Assembly (NCBI RefSeq): GCF_019303475.1
Contig: NZ_JABLSI010000023.1
Coordinates: 1-64,000, forward strand
DNA: 64,000 bases
Source: Streptomyces sp. JJ38
Lineage (GTDB): Bacteria; Actinomycetota; Actinomycetes; Streptomycetales; Streptomycetaceae
Reading direction: 5' to 3'
The position numbers and the translations under genes were made by a program. Under the pieces are notes generated by a model, which saw only the letters and a program-made list of their open reading frames with translations, was not told the DNA's origin and made no database searches. Positions 16,445 through 26,257 of the stretch are shown here, in pieces. How positions within the stretch are numbered: the stretch's first letter is position 1; the number at the start of each line of letters is the position of its first letter.

Positions 16445-19315
16445 ATGACCCAGACCACCACCCCCGCGGAGAGCGCGGCCCCGCACCGCTACACGGCGGC
16501 ACTGGCCGCCGACATCGAGGCGCGCTGGCAGGACTTCTGGGAGAAGCACGGCACGTATCAGGCCCCGAACCCCACCGGGGACCTGTCCGGTGACCCCGAG
16601 CTGGTGGCACGGCCCGAGAAGTTCATCATGGACATGTTCCCCTACCCGTCCGGGGCCGGACTGCACGTCGGCCACCCGCTGGGGTACATCGCCACCGACG
16701 TCTACGCCCGGTTCCAGCGGATGACCGGCCACAACGTCCTGCACACCCTGGGCTTCGACGCCTTCGGCCTGCCGGCCGAGCAGTACGCGGTGCAGACGGG
16801 CACCCACCCGCGCGTCTCCACCGAGGCGAACATCGTCAACATGAAGGCGCAGCTGCGCCGGCTGGGCCTGGGGCACGACCAGCGGCGGTCCTTCGCCACG
16901 ATCGACCCGGACTACTACAAGTGGACCCAGTGGATCTTCCTGCAGATCTTCAACTCCTGGTACGACGAGGACGCCGACCGGGCCCGCCCCATCGACGAAC
17001 TGGTCAAGGAGTTCGAGAGCGGTCAGCGGCCCACCCCCGAGGGCCGGGCGCCCTGGGCGGAGCTGACCGCCGCCGAACGCGCCGACCTGCTGGGTGACTA
17101 CCGGCTGGCCTACGCCTCGGACGCACCGGTCAACTGGTGCCCGGGCCTGGGCACCGTGCTGGCCAACGAGGAGGTCACCGCCGACGGCCGCTCCGAGCGC
17201 GGGAACTTCCCCGTCTTCAAGGCCAAGCTGCGCCAGTGGAACATGCGCATCACCGCCTACGCCGAGCGGCTGCTGACCGACCTGGACGGGCTGGACTGGC
17301 CCGAGGCCATCAAGCTGCAGCAGCGCAACTGGATCGGCCGCAGCGAGGGCGCCCGCGTCGAGTTCCCCGCCGGGAAGCCCGGGCATGCCATCACCGTCTT
17401 CACCACCCGCCAGGACACCCTGTTCGGCGCCACCTACATGGTCCTGGCCCCCGAGCACCCGCTCGTCGACGAGCTGGTCCCGGACGCCTGGCCCGAGGGC
17501 ACGCACGAGGTGTGGACGGGTGGCCACGCCACCCCCGCCGACGCCGTCTCCGCCTACCGCGCCCAGGCCGCCGCCAAGTCGGACGTCGAGCGGCAGGCCG
17601 AGGCCAAGGACAAGACCGGCGTCTTCACCGGTGCCTACGCGCTCAACCCCGTCAACGACGAGCGCGTTCCCGTCTTCATCGCCGACTACGTCCTGATGGG
17701 CTACGGCACGGGCGCCATCATGGCCGTCCCCGCCCACGACAGCCGGGACTTCGCGTTCGCCCGGGCCTTCGAACTGCCCATGCGCTGCGTCGTCGAGCCC
17801 ACCGACGGCCGCGGTACCGACCCGGCCACCTGGGACGACGCGTTCGACTCCCACGAGGCGCCGCTGGTCAACTCCACCTCCGCCGCGGTGTCGTTGGACG
17901 GGCTGCACGTGCCCGAGGCCAAGGCCGAGATCACCCGCTGGCTGGCGGAGCGCGGCATCGGCGAGGGCACCGTCAACTACCGTCTGCGCGACTGGCTGTT
18001 CAGCCGTCAGCGGTACTGGGGCGAGCCGTTCCCGATCGTCTACGACGAGCAGGGCGTCGCCCATCCGCTGCCCGAGTCGATGCTGCCCCTGGAGCTGCCG
18101 GAGGTCGAGGACTACTCGCCGCGCACCTTCGACCCCGAGGACGCCGACACCTCCCCGGAGACACCGCTCTCCCGCAACGAGGAGTGGGTCAACGTCACCC
18201 TGGACCTGGGCGACGGTCCCAAGCGCTACCGGCGCGAGACCAACACGATGCCCAACTGGGCCGGTTCGTGCTGGTACGAGCTGCGCTACCTGGACCCGCA
18301 CAACGAACAGCGGCTCGTCGACCCGGAGATCGAGCGGTACTGGATGGGCCCGCGTGAGGGCGCCCCGCACGGCGGTGTCGACCTGTATGTCGGCGGCGCC
18401 GAGCACGCCGTGCTGCACCTGCTGTACGCCCGGTTCTGGTCCAAGGTGCTCTACGACCTGGGGCACGTCTCCTCGGCGGAGCCGTTCCACAAGCTGTTCA
18501 ACCAGGGCATGATCCAGGCCTACGTCTACCGGGACGAGCGCGGCTTCCCGGTCCCCGCGGCCGAGGTCGAGGAGCGCGACGGCGCCTTCTTCCACGGGGG
18601 CGAGCGGGTCAGCCGCGAGCTGGGCAAGATGGGCAAGTCCCTGAAGAACGCCGTCACCCCGGACGAGATCTGCGCCGAGTACGGCGCCGACACCCTCCGG
18701 CTGTACGAGATGGCCATGGGCCCGCTGGACGTCTCCCGGCCCTGGGACACCCGTGCCGTCGTCGGTCAGAACCGGCTGCTCCAGCGACTGTGGCGCAACG
18801 TCGTCGACGAGGCGACCGGCGAGGTCACCGTCGTCGACGAGGAGCCGGCCGAGGACACCCTGCGCGCCGTGCACAAGGCCGTCGACGGCGTCACCCAGGA
18901 CATGGACGGCCTGCGGTTCAACACGGCGATCGCGAAGATCACCGAGCTGAACAACCACGCGACGAAGCTGGACCGGGTGCCGCGTGCCGTCGCCGAGCAC
19001 CTCGTGCTGCTCATCGCCCCGCTGGCCCCGCACATCGCGGAGGAGCTGTGGCGGCGGCTGGGCCACGAGGACAGCGTCGTGCACCACCCCTTCCCCGTCG
19101 CCGACCCCGCCTACGTGGTCGACGAGACGGTGACCTGCGTCGTCCAGGTGAAGGGCAAGGTCAAGGCCCGGCTGGAGGTCTCGCCCGAGATCCCCGAGGC
19201 CGAGCTGGAGGCCCAGGCTCTCGCCGCGCCGGGCGTCGTCGCCGCGCTGGGCGGTGCCGGCGTCCGCAAGGTGATCGTCCGGGCGCCGAAGCTCGTCAAC
19301 ATCGTCCCCGCCTGA
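16445..19315 (+). CDS. leuS: Leucyl-tRNA synthetase
   Basis: Class I synthetase charging tRNA-Leu, 956 residues. The HIGH-type motif is LHVGHPLGY (about residues 75-78), the editing domain lies in the middle ([20 protein letters not shown]), and the C-terminal half has [18 protein letters not shown] and the KMSKS-type loop KMGKSLKN (about 728), where the usual second serine position reads glycine. An N-terminal zinc-binding-type domain is absent. The start ATG 16445 follows TTGAGGAC. Expression is probably controlled by the attenuator immediately upstream. Confidence 0.98.
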   Translation: MTQTTTPAESAAPHRYTAALAADIEARWQDFWEKHGTYQAPNPTGDLSGDPELVARPEKFIMDMFPYPSGAGLHVGHPLGYIATDVYARFQRMTGHNVLHTLGFDAFGLPAEQYAVQTGTHPRVSTEANIVNMKAQLRRLGLGHDQRRSFATIDPDYYKWTQWIFLQIFNSWYDEDADRARPIDELVKEFESGQRPTPEGRAPWAELTAAERADLLGDYRLAYASDAPVNWCPGLGTVLANEEVTADGRSERGNFPVFKAKLRQWNMRITAYAERLLTDLDGLDWPEAIKLQQRNWIGRSEGARVEFPAGKPGHAITVFTTRQDTLFGATYMVLAPEHPLVDELVPDAWPEGTHEVWTGGHATPADAVSAYRAQAAAKSDVERQAEAKDKTGVFTGAYALNPVNDERVPVFIADYVLMGYGTGAIMAVPAHDSRDFAFARAFELPMRCVVEPTDGRGTDPATWDDAFDSHEAPLVNSTSAAVSLDGLHVPEAKAEITRWLAERGIGEGTVNYRLRDWLFSRQRYWGEPFPIVYDEQGVAHPLPESMLPLELPEVEDYSPRTFDPEDADTSPETPLSRNEEWVNVTLDLGDGPKRYRRETNTMPNWAGSCWYELRYLDPHNEQRLVDPEIERYWMGPREGAPHGGVDLYVGGAEHAVLHLLYARFWSKVLYDLGHVSSAEPFHKLFNQGMIQAYVYRDERGFPVPAAEVEERDGAFFHGGERVSRELGKMGKSLKNAVTPDEICAEYGADTLRLYEMAMGPLDVSRPWDTRAVVGQNRLLQRLWRNVVDEATGEVTVVDEEPAEDTLRAVHKAVDGVTQDMDGLRFNTAIAKITELNNHATKLDRVPRAVAEHLVLLIAPLAPHIAEELWRRLGHEDSVVHHPFPVADPAYVVDETVTCVVQVKGKVKARLEVSPEIPEAELEAQALAAPGVVAALGGAGVRKVIVRAPKLVNIVPA

Positions 19316-19433
19316 GGCGGGGGAGCCCCCTAGGGGTTGTGCTGCGGGAGCGGTCCGGGGACGCAGTGGTCCCCGCCGCCCCCGCAGCGCTTAGGCTGGG
19401 AGGGACGGCAGGCGACGGACGGAGGCGTGCCCC

Positions 19434-20036
19434 ATGGAGATCGCCGTGGCGGTGGGAGCCCTGATCTTCCTGGTCCTCGTGACCCTCGGCGTGATCGCCA
19501 CCACCAAGGCCGTGCGGGCTGTGGGGCGAGGCGTCGAGCGCGCGAGCACCGAGGTCCGCAAGACCATCGACAACACGGCCCTGCGGGCCCGTTCCGCCCA
19601 GTTCGGCCCGGCGGGCGAACTCGCCCGCACCCGCCTCGAACTGCGGACGTCCATCGAGAGCACCCGCCGCGAACTCGCCCTCGGTCAGCCCGGGGACGCC
19701 TCCCTCGCCGAGGCCGTCGCCCTGCTCGACCGGCTGCACGAGCATGCTCGCGGGCTGGACCGCGAGATGGGCGCGCTGATGGACCGCGAACCCGACCGTG
19801 CGCGCATCGCCGCCCGCCTGCCCGAGCTGCGGGGCCGCGCGGAGGAGATCCGGCAGTCCGCCGACTCCCTGCGGTTCGCGGCCCAGGACCGGGCGCGCCG
19901 CCACCAGGCCGAGGAACTGGGCTCCCTGCGCGAGCAGATCGCCCTGGAGTCCGGTGCCCTGCGGCACTGGGAGCAGCCCCCGGCACAGGCGCCCGAGAAG
20001 CGGGACGCGCCGCCCTCCGGCGAGCCCGCGCCCTGA
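19434..20036 (+). CDS. Membrane-anchored coiled-coil protein of unknown function
   Basis: A 200-residue protein with an N-terminal membrane helix (residues 3-24, IAVAVGALIFLVLVTLGVIA) and then almost entirely charged helix (RARSAQFGPAGELARTRLEL, AEEIRQSADSLRFAAQDRAR), likely a cytoplasmic coiled coil. TAGGCT (19392-19397) is a good -10 box and GGAGG lies about 13 bases before ATG 19434. No enzymatic motif. I recall similar proteins downstream of leuS in other Streptomyces; the role is unknown, and a scaffold or secretion-linked function would be guesswork. Confidence 0.75.
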   Translation: MEIAVAVGALIFLVLVTLGVIATTKAVRAVGRGVERASTEVRKTIDNTALRARSAQFGPAGELARTRLELRTSIESTRRELALGQPGDASLAEAVALLDRLHEHARGLDREMGALMDREPDRARIAARLPELRGRAEEIRQSADSLRFAAQDRARRHQAEELGSLREQIALESGALRHWEQPPAQAPEKRDAPPSGEPAP

Positions 20037-20123
20037 CGCCGGGCGGCGCGGCGTCGTCTCGCCGGCTTACGACCTCGGAGACCAGGCTGCCGAGGGACCT
20101 CGGGACGCAGTAATCTCCGGGCC

Positions 20124-20969
20124 ATGGCCCGTCATGTCGCGATCATCACCGATTCCACGGCGTACCTGCCGCAGGAGGCGCTGCGGCGGCACCGCATCAC
20201 CTCGGTGCCCCTGACCGTGGTCGTGGACGGCGAGCCGCTGGAAGAGGGGACCGAGATCTCCGCCCGCTCCCTGGCGGAGGCGCTGCGGCGGCACCGGCCG
20301 GTCACCACCTCCCGGCCGAGCCCGGAGACCTTCGCCGCCGCGTACCGGGACGCGGCCGATGCCGGGGCGGACGCCATCGTCTCGCTGCACCTGTCCGCCG
20401 AGTTCTCCGGCACCTACGACGCCGCCGTCCTGGCTGCGGCCGACGCCCCGGTGCCGGTGCGCGTGGTGGACTCGGGCGTGGTGGCCATGGCGCTGGGCTT
20501 CTGCGCCCTGTCCGCCGCCGAGGCGGCGGAGTCCGGCGGCTCGGTGGACGAGGCCGTCGCCGCCGCCGAGAAGCGGGCCGCCGCCACCTCCGCCTTCTTC
20601 TACGTCGACACCCTCGACTACCTGCGCCGTGGCGGACGCATCGGCGCCGCCCAGGCGTTGCTGGGCTCCGCGCTCGCGGTCAAGCCGCTGCTGGAGCTGG
20701 CGGACGGGCGGATCGGGCCGCTGGAGAAGGTCCGCACGGCGAGCCGGGCGATCGCCCGGCTGGAGGAGCTGGCCGTCCTCCGGGCCGGAACGGCGCCGGT
20801 GGACATCGCGGTCCACCACCTGGCCGCCCCGGAGCGGGCCCGGCAGCTCGCCGAGCGGCTGCGGGAGCGGGTGCCGGGGCTGGGGGAGCTGCACGTGAGC
20901 GAGGTCGGCGCCGTCATCGGTGCCCACACCGGCCCCGGTCTCCTCGGCACCGTGCTCTCTCCGCACTGA
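20124..20969 (+). CDS. DegV family fatty-acid-binding protein
   Basis: A 281-residue DegV-fold protein. Family motifs are IITDSTAYLP at the start, VTTSRPSPETF, LHLSAEFSGTYDAA, and DTLDYLRRGGRIGAAQAL around residue 165, ending in GAVIGAHTGPGLLGTV. DegV/FakB proteins bind a fatty acid and, with a FakA kinase, feed acyl-phosphate into lipid synthesis; no FakA gene is visible in this window. ATG 20124 follows TAATCT (20111-20116) by seven bases, another leaderless-type start. Confidence 0.92.
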   Translation: MARHVAIITDSTAYLPQEALRRHRITSVPLTVVVDGEPLEEGTEISARSLAEALRRHRPVTTSRPSPETFAAAYRDAADAGADAIVSLHLSAEFSGTYDAAVLAAADAPVPVRVVDSGVVAMALGFCALSAAEAAESGGSVDEAVAAAEKRAAATSAFFYVDTLDYLRRGGRIGAAQALLGSALAVKPLLELADGRIGPLEKVRTASRAIARLEELAVLRAGTAPVDIAVHHLAAPERARQLAERLRERVPGLGELHVSEVGAVIGAHTGPGLLGTVLSPH

Positions 20970-21182
20970 CGGGCTCGGCGGTGGCGGGAGGTGTGGTGGG
21001 TGTGTGAGGGGCTCGGCGGTCGCGGGGCGCGCGCCGACGGCGTGCGCGTGACGGGTCCGGGCGGTCAACTCCACGGGTCGGATTCACCCCTGAGGGTGGC
21101 CGAGATATCCACAACCGGCGGGTAATCCACCGGATCTCATCAAGATCAACATTGCGCTCGCTCGCTCCCTACCGTCGGGCGC

Positions 21183-22343
21183 ATGACTTCGCGATCTCCT
21201 CGTGACACGGTCGGACCGGGGCGGAGGCCGCGCGCCCGGCGGGTCACCGACGCCCGGCGGACGGCCACGCGCGCCGCGACCCTCTTCGACGTGCCGCCGC
21301 TCGACGCGCCACCGCCCGCCGCTGCCCCGAACCCTCCGCCCGGGGCGCCACTGCCACGTGCCGAGGCCATCGCCGCGGCCCGATCGGCCGTACGGGCCAG
21401 CCAGTACCGGGGTGAGCTCGTCCCGCCGGAGCCGGGCGCTGCCCGGGGTGCCGAACGGGTGCGGGCGGCGTCGCCGGATGGGGACGACGGGTCTGCCCTC
21501 GACGCGCCCCCGAAGGCCGGGGCGCGAGCGGATGCGGTCCGGGCGGGGGCGTCCGAAGCGGAGGCGGCCGGGCCCGAGGCGCGGGCAGAGGCACCGCCTT
21601 CCGGACAGGACGCCCCCGCGCCGTCGGCCGAACGGCCCACCGGGCCGGGCCAGGCCTCGCGTGCCCTGCGGGAACGGCTGCCGCTCTGGCTGCAGACCCG
21701 TTGCGCCGTCGAGCCCAGAGCCCTGGCCGCGCTCCTCGTCGTGCTGCTCGTGGCGGGCGGCTTCGCGGCCCACACGTGGTGGGACAGCCGCCCGGAGCCG
21801 GTCGGGGTGCCGGTGGCGGCCGCCGCGTCGTCCGGCCCGGAGGCCTCGCGGCCACCCCCGCGACCGCCGTCGGCCCCACCCGGCGAGCCGCCGCCCCGGG
21901 CGGACGGGCAAGTGCTCGTCGACGTCGCCGGGAAGGTCGAGAAACCGGGGGTGCACCGGCTTCCGGCGGGCGCGCGGGTGGCTGACGCCCTGGAGGCCGC
22001 GGGAGGCGTCCGCCGGGGCACGGACACGGTGGGCCTCAACCGGGCCCGCGTACTGGTCGACGGCGAGCACCTCCTCGTCGGCGTCACACCCCCGCCGGGC
22101 ACGGTGCTCGGCCCCCACGGTGCCGGAGCGCCCGGCGGCGGCCTCCCCGCCGGCCGGATCAGCCTCAACGCGGCCACGGAAGAGCAGTTGGACAGCCTGC
22201 CCGGCATCGGGCCCGTCCTGGCCCGGAAGATCGTGGAGTACCGCACGGAGCGGGGCGGCTTCCGCTCCGTCGGCCAGCTGCGGGAGGTGAGCGGCATCGG
22301 GGACGGCCGGTTCGCCGAGCTCGAACCCCGCGTCGCGCCATGA
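21183..22343 (+). CDS. comEA: ComEA family DNA-binding competence protein
   Basis: A 386-residue protein. Residues 1-175 are a low-complexity Ala/Pro/Arg/Glu cytoplasmic region. A membrane helix at about 180-200 (ALAALLVVLLVAGGFAAHTW) is followed by a Pro-rich linker, a SLBB-type domain (VLVDVAGKVEKPGVHRLPAG), and a C-terminal pair of helix-hairpin-helix motifs (SLNAATEEQLDSLPGIGPVL, REVSGIGDGRFAEL) that would bind DNA outside the membrane. The stop overlaps the comEC start by four bases, so the two are translationally coupled. ATG 21183 lies seven bases after TACCGT. Natural transformation is not established in Streptomyces, so the physiological role is open. Confidence 0.92.
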   Translation: MTSRSPRDTVGPGRRPRARRVTDARRTATRAATLFDVPPLDAPPPAAAPNPPPGAPLPRAEAIAAARSAVRASQYRGELVPPEPGAARGAERVRAASPDGDDGSALDAPPKAGARADAVRAGASEAEAAGPEARAEAPPSGQDAPAPSAERPTGPGQASRALRERLPLWLQTRCAVEPRALAALLVVLLVAGGFAAHTWWDSRPEPVGVPVAAAASSGPEASRPPPRPPSAPPGEPPPRADGQVLVDVAGKVEKPGVHRLPAGARVADALEAAGGVRRGTDTVGLNRARVLVDGEHLLVGVTPPPGTVLGPHGAGAPGGGLPAGRISLNAATEEQLDSLPGIGPVLARKIVEYRTERGGFRSVGQLREVSGIGDGRFAELEPRVAP

Positions 22344-25084
22344 ACGCCCCGCCGGCCGCCCGGCCACGGGCCGCCGTGCACGCCGCGTCCGGCCACCGGC
22401 TCGGCGCCGCACACCCACGGCAGGAGGCGCCACCGGACCTCAGACTCGTTCCGCCCGCTCTGGCGGCCTGGGCGGCGGCCGCGCTCTCCCTGGGCGCCGC
22501 CGGGCGCACGGCGGCCGTCGGAGTCGGCTGCTGCTGCCTCCTCGCCCTGGGGCTGCTCGTCACCGCAAAGCGCGGCGGGCGGACGGCCCGGCGGCGGCCC
22601 GGCTGCCGCGGCGTCCTCCTCGCCGCGGCCCTGGCCCTGCTCTGCGCGGCGGCCGGCGGCGCCGTCGCCGCCCTGCACACGGCCGCGGTACGGGCCGGGC
22701 CGGTGGCCGAGCTCGCCGAGCGGCGGGCGCGGGCGCTCGTGGAGGTGACCCTGACCGGGGACCCACGGCTCGCCCGGCCCCGGGCGGACGGCGGGCCGCG
22801 CCCCGTCGTCGTCCCCGCCGAGGTCACCCGGATCACGGCCCCCGACGGCCGACGGACGGGCGTGCGCAGCCCCGTGCTCGTGGTCGCCCTGAGCGACACG
22901 CCGCGCGGCTGGCTCGCTCTGCTGCCCTCCACCCGGCTCCGGCTCACCGCCCGCCTCGCCCCGCCCCTGCCCGGCCAGGGCGGCGAACTCACCGCGGTGC
23001 TCCGGCCGTCGGGAGCGGGGCCGCCGACGGTCATCGGCGGCCCCGGCACCGTGCAGCGGCTGGCGGGCGCCGTGCGGGCCGACCTGCGAACAGCCTCGGC
23101 AGGCCTCCCCGCCGACGCCCGCGCGCTCCTGCCCGCCCTGATCGTCGGCGATGCCTCCGGCATTCCGCCCGACCTCCAACAGGCGGTCGAGGCGGCCGAC
23201 ATGACCCACATGATCGTGGTCAGCGGCAGTCAGCTCGCCGTGGTGCTGACCGTCCTCATCGGCTCGCCGGGGCTGGCCTCGCGGGCCGAACGGGGCGGAC
23301 TCGCGGGCCGGTTCGGGGTGCCGCTGCGGTGCACCGCGGTCCTGGGCTGCGGGCTGATCCTGGCCTTCGTCACCGTCTGCCGTCCCGGGCCGAGCGTCCT
23401 GCGGGCGGCCGTCTGCGGCGGCCTGACCCTGCTGGCCCTCGCCACCGGTCGCCGCCGCTCGCTGCTCCCCGCGCTCGCGGCCGCCGTCCTGCTGCTCGTC
23501 CTGTATGACCCGGCCCTGGCCCGCTCCTACGGCTTCCTGCTCTCCGTCCTGGCCACGGCGGCGCTGCTCACGCTCGCGCCCTCCTGGAGCCGCCTGCTCC
23601 AGCGCCGCGGCCTGCCGGGGCGGCCGGCGGAGCTTGTGGCGGTCGCCGCCGCCACTCAGGTCGTCTGCGCTCCGGTGGTCGCCGTGTTCGCCGCCCGGGT
23701 CAGCCTCGTGGGCATCCCGTGCAACCTGTTGGCCGAGCTGGCTCTCGCCCCGGTCACGGTGCTCGGCTGGGCCGCGCTGGCCGCCGGGCCGGTGGCGATA
23801 CCGGTGGCCGCGGGGCTGTTGTGGCTGGCGAGCTGGCCGGCCCGGTGGATCGCCCTTGTCGCCCGCACGGGCGCGGCGTTCCCCGGGGCCGAGCTGACCT
23901 GGCCGGACGGCTGGGCGGGCGCCGCCCTCCTGCTCGTCGCCACCCTGGCCGCCCTCGCATTCGTCCGCCGGGCGCTCGACCGGCCCTCGCTGGCCGCGCT
24001 CGCCGCCGTCCTCCTCCTCGTCGCGCTGCTGCGTCCCGTTCCGCTCACTCGCGCCGTCACCGGCTGGCCGCCTCCGGGGTGGCGGCTCGTGGCCTGCGAC
24101 GTCGGCCAGGGGGACGGGCTGGTGCTCGCCGCGGGATCCGGTACCGCGCTGGTCGTCGACGTCGGCCCCGACCCCTCGGCCATGGACCGCTGTCTGCGGC
24201 GGCTGGGCGTGGACCGGGTACCGCTGATCGTCCTCAGCCACTTCCACGCCGACCACGTGCGCGGCCTGCCCGGCGCCCTGCGCGGCCGGGCCGTCGGAGC
24301 GGTGCAGACGACGGCACCGGGCGGCGCCTCCGGGCAGGCCCGTTTCGTGCGCCGGACGGCCGCGGCGGCCGGCGTGCCGGTGCTGCGGGCCCGCCCGGGG
24401 GAGCGCCGCCGTATCGGTGAGCGGCTGAGCTGGGAGGTCCTGTGGCCCCCCGCAGGCATGCGCGGTCTCAGCGCCAACGACAGCAGCATCACCCTGCTGG
24501 TGCGCACGGCCGGGCTCACCGTCCTCCTGCCCGGTGACCTGGAACCGCCGGCGCAGCGCGGGCTGCTGGCGCGCCACCCCGGGCTGTCCCGGGTTGACGT
24601 GCTCAAGGTGGCCCATCACGGTTCGGCCCACCAGCACCGGCCCCTGCTCGACCGGCTGTCGCCGGCCGTCGCCCTCGTCTCGTGCGGGGAGGCGAACGAC
24701 TACGGGCACCCCGCCCCCGTCACGCTCGCCGCCCTGCGGGCGGCGGGGGCGCGGGTCCGGCGCACCGACGTGGACGGCGCCCTCGCGGTCGACGCCGCCG
24801 GGCGGGTCAGCGTGAGCGGGCGGCGCGGGCGATCGTCACCACGGCCTTCTCCAGCGCGTAGGCCGGGTCGTAGCCGCCGCCCTTCACCGCCGCGTCCGCC
24901 TCCGCCACCGCGCGCAGCGCCACGGAGACGCCGTCCGCCGACCAGCCGCGCATCTGCTGCCGCACCCGGTCCACCTTCCACGGCGGCATGCCCAGCTCCC
25001 GCGCCAGGTCGGCCGGGCGCATGCCCCGTGGCGCTGAGGCCAGCTTGCCGATGGCGCGCACCCCCTGGGCCAGCGCGCTCGTGA
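22340..25084 (+). CDS. comEC: ComEC/Rec2 family DNA-uptake channel protein
   Basis: A 914-residue polytopic membrane protein. Hydrophobic segments at about 30-75 precede a soluble OB-like domain (VEVTLTGDPRLARP, AEVTRITAPDGR), then the Competence domain with many membrane helices (about 265-570; ADMTHMIVVSGSQLAVVLTV). A C-terminal metallo-beta-lactamase domain (about 585-830) has LSHFHADHVRGL, VLLPGDLEP and VAHHGSAHQHR. The reading frame runs about 90 Arg/Pro-rich residues beyond the usual domain end and overlaps the convergent holA gene by 278 bases. A stop codon in the +1 frame at 24813 would end the protein at a normal place. Confidence 0.9.
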   Translation: MNAPPAARPRAAVHAASGHRLGAAHPRQEAPPDLRLVPPALAAWAAAALSLGAAGRTAAVGVGCCCLLALGLLVTAKRGGRTARRRPGCRGVLLAAALALLCAAAGGAVAALHTAAVRAGPVAELAERRARALVEVTLTGDPRLARPRADGGPRPVVVPAEVTRITAPDGRRTGVRSPVLVVALSDTPRGWLALLPSTRLRLTARLAPPLPGQGGELTAVLRPSGAGPPTVIGGPGTVQRLAGAVRADLRTASAGLPADARALLPALIVGDASGIPPDLQQAVEAADMTHMIVVSGSQLAVVLTVLIGSPGLASRAERGGLAGRFGVPLRCTAVLGCGLILAFVTVCRPGPSVLRAAVCGGLTLLALATGRRRSLLPALAAAVLLLVLYDPALARSYGFLLSVLATAALLTLAPSWSRLLQRRGLPGRPAELVAVAAATQVVCAPVVAVFAARVSLVGIPCNLLAELALAPVTVLGWAALAAGPVAIPVAAGLLWLASWPARWIALVARTGAAFPGAELTWPDGWAGAALLLVATLAALAFVRRALDRPSLAALAAVLLLVALLRPVPLTRAVTGWPPPGWRLVACDVGQGDGLVLAAGSGTALVVDVGPDPSAMDRCLRRLGVDRVPLIVLSHFHADHVRGLPGALRGRAVGAVQTTAPGGASGQARFVRRTAAAAGVPVLRARPGERRRIGERLSWEVLWPPAGMRGLSANDSSITLLVRTAGLTVLLPGDLEPPAQRGLLARHPGLSRVDVLKVAHHGSAHQHRPLLDRLSPAVALVSCGEANDYGHPAPVTLAALRAAGARVRRTDVDGALAVDAAGRVSVSGRRGRSSPRPSPARRPGRSRRPSPPRPPPPPRAAPRRRRPPTSRASAAAPGPPSTAACPAPAPGRPGACPVALRPACRWRAPPGPARS

Positions 25085-25799
25085 CGAGCACCGGGGCGAC
25101 CCCCGTGGCCAGCGCCCAGCGCAGCGCCTCCAGCGCCTCCGCCGTGCGTCCCTCCACCGCGCGGTCGGCCACGGTGAAGCTGGACGCCTCAGCCCGGCCC
25201 GTGTAGTACCGGCCCACCACGGACTCGTCGATCGTGCCGTCGACATCCGCGGTGAGCTGCGCACAGGCCGAGGCCAGCTCGCGCAGGTCGCTGCCGATCG
25301 CGTCCACGAGGGACTGGCAGGCCTCCGGGGTCGCCGAGCGGCCGAGCGCCCGGAACTCGGCCCGCACGAACGCCAGGCGGTCCCCCGGCTTGGTGACCTT
25401 CGCGCAGGCGACCTCGCGGGCCCCGGCCTTGCGGGCGGCGTCCAGCAGCCCCTTGCCCTTGGCGCCGCCGGCGTGCGCCAGCACCAGGATGATCTCCTCG
25501 GCGGGGGCCGACAGATACGCCTTCACGTCCTTGACGGTGTCCGCCGAGAGGTCCTGCGCCTGCCGGACGACGACGACCTTGCGCTCGGCGAAGAGCGACG
25601 GGCTGGTCAGCTCCGCCAGGGTGCCGGGCTGCAACTCGCCCGGGGCGAGCTCGCGTACGTCCGTGTCGGCGTCCTCCGCACGGGCGGCCTCGACGACCTC
25701 GCGCACGGCGCGCTCGATGAGCAGCTCCTCCTGGCCGACCAGGACGCTGCACGGAGCGAGGACGTGCTCCGCTGGGGGCTTCTTCGCTTTCGGGGGCAT
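24807..25799 (-). CDS. holA: DNA polymerase III delta subunit
   Basis: Encodes the delta subunit of the clamp loader, which opens the beta sliding clamp; 330 residues from ATG 25799. The N-terminus MPPKAKKPPAEHVLAPCSVL leads into LVGQEELLIERAVREVVEAA, then IILVLAHAGGAKGKGLLDAA and the C-terminal helical domain (FTVADRAVEGRTAEALEALR, MPPWKVDRVRQQMRGWSADG). An upstream in-frame start at 25862 exists but adds an unlikely Cys/Arg-rich leader. The gene follows comEC in convergent orientation, the usual actinobacterial order, and the 3' ends overlap. Confidence 0.93.
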   Translation of the reverse strand: MPPKAKKPPAEHVLAPCSVLVGQEELLIERAVREVVEAARAEDADTDVRELAPGELQPGTLAELTSPSLFAERKVVVVRQAQDLSADTVKDVKAYLSAPAEEIILVLAHAGGAKGKGLLDAARKAGAREVACAKVTKPGDRLAFVRAEFRALGRSATPEACQSLVDAIGSDLRELASACAQLTADVDGTIDESVVGRYYTGRAEASSFTVADRAVEGRTAEALEALRWALATGVAPVLVTSALAQGVRAIGKLASAPRGMRPADLARELGMPPWKVDRVRQQMRGWSADGVSVALRAVAEADAAVKGGGYDPAYALEKAVVTIARAARSR

Positions 25800-25869
25800 C
25801 GCCGACCAGCATCGCACGTCGCTCGGACACCGCTGCCGCCCCCGGCCCGGGGCCCGGCACAATGGCCCG

Positions 25870-26115
25870 GTGAGCGATGTACGACACCTGCTCGTCCTGC
25901 CCGACCGGGACAGTGCGGAAGAGGTGGCCGAGGAACTGACCGAGCGGCTGGGCCTGCCGGAGGAGCCGCAGCTCGTCCGGGACGCGCTGGCCGGTGAGGA
26001 CGACGCCGAGGACGCCCAGTGGCTGGTCGTGGTGGAGGACCCGGACGGCCGCTGGGAGCCCGCCGCCCTCGACGCCCTGGCCGCCGCCCACGAGGGCTGG
26101 CTGGAGCGGGACTGA
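25870..26115 (+). CDS. Small acidic conserved protein
   Basis: An 81-residue protein, VSDVRHLLVLPDRDSAEEVA to AAHEGWLERD, rich in Asp and Glu with a regular alpha/beta pattern. No motif I can name. The GTG at 25870 follows CACAAT (25858-25863) by six bases, so it is likely leaderless. Codon usage is typical of the region. It is divergent from holA with only 70 bases between start codons, so they share a promoter region. Confidence 0.7.
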   Translation: MSDVRHLLVLPDRDSAEEVAEELTERLGLPEEPQLVRDALAGEDDAEDAQWLVVVEDPDGRWEPAALDALAAAHEGWLERD

Positions 26116-26257
26116 GTGCGCCCCGGCCCGTGTCCCGCCCCGTGTGTCCGGGGCGTGCCTCCGGCCGGGCGGTCGCAGGACCTAGGACCGCGGTAGAGGT
26201 GGGGACGGCGCCGCAGTCCGATGCCCGGGAGGGGGCTCGCGCCGTAGCGTCGCCCGT

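Noticed and set aside
16403-19087. 894-codon minus-strand open frame opposite leuS
   Set aside because: Antisense shadow of leuS; composition is repetitive Gly/Val/Leu/Gln and shows no motif.
21146-24709. 1187-codon minus-strand open frame opposite comEA and comEC
   Set aside because: It is the antisense shadow of two well-supported genes in very GC-rich DNA; the predicted protein is low-complexity Arg/Ala/Gly/Glu with no family resemblance.
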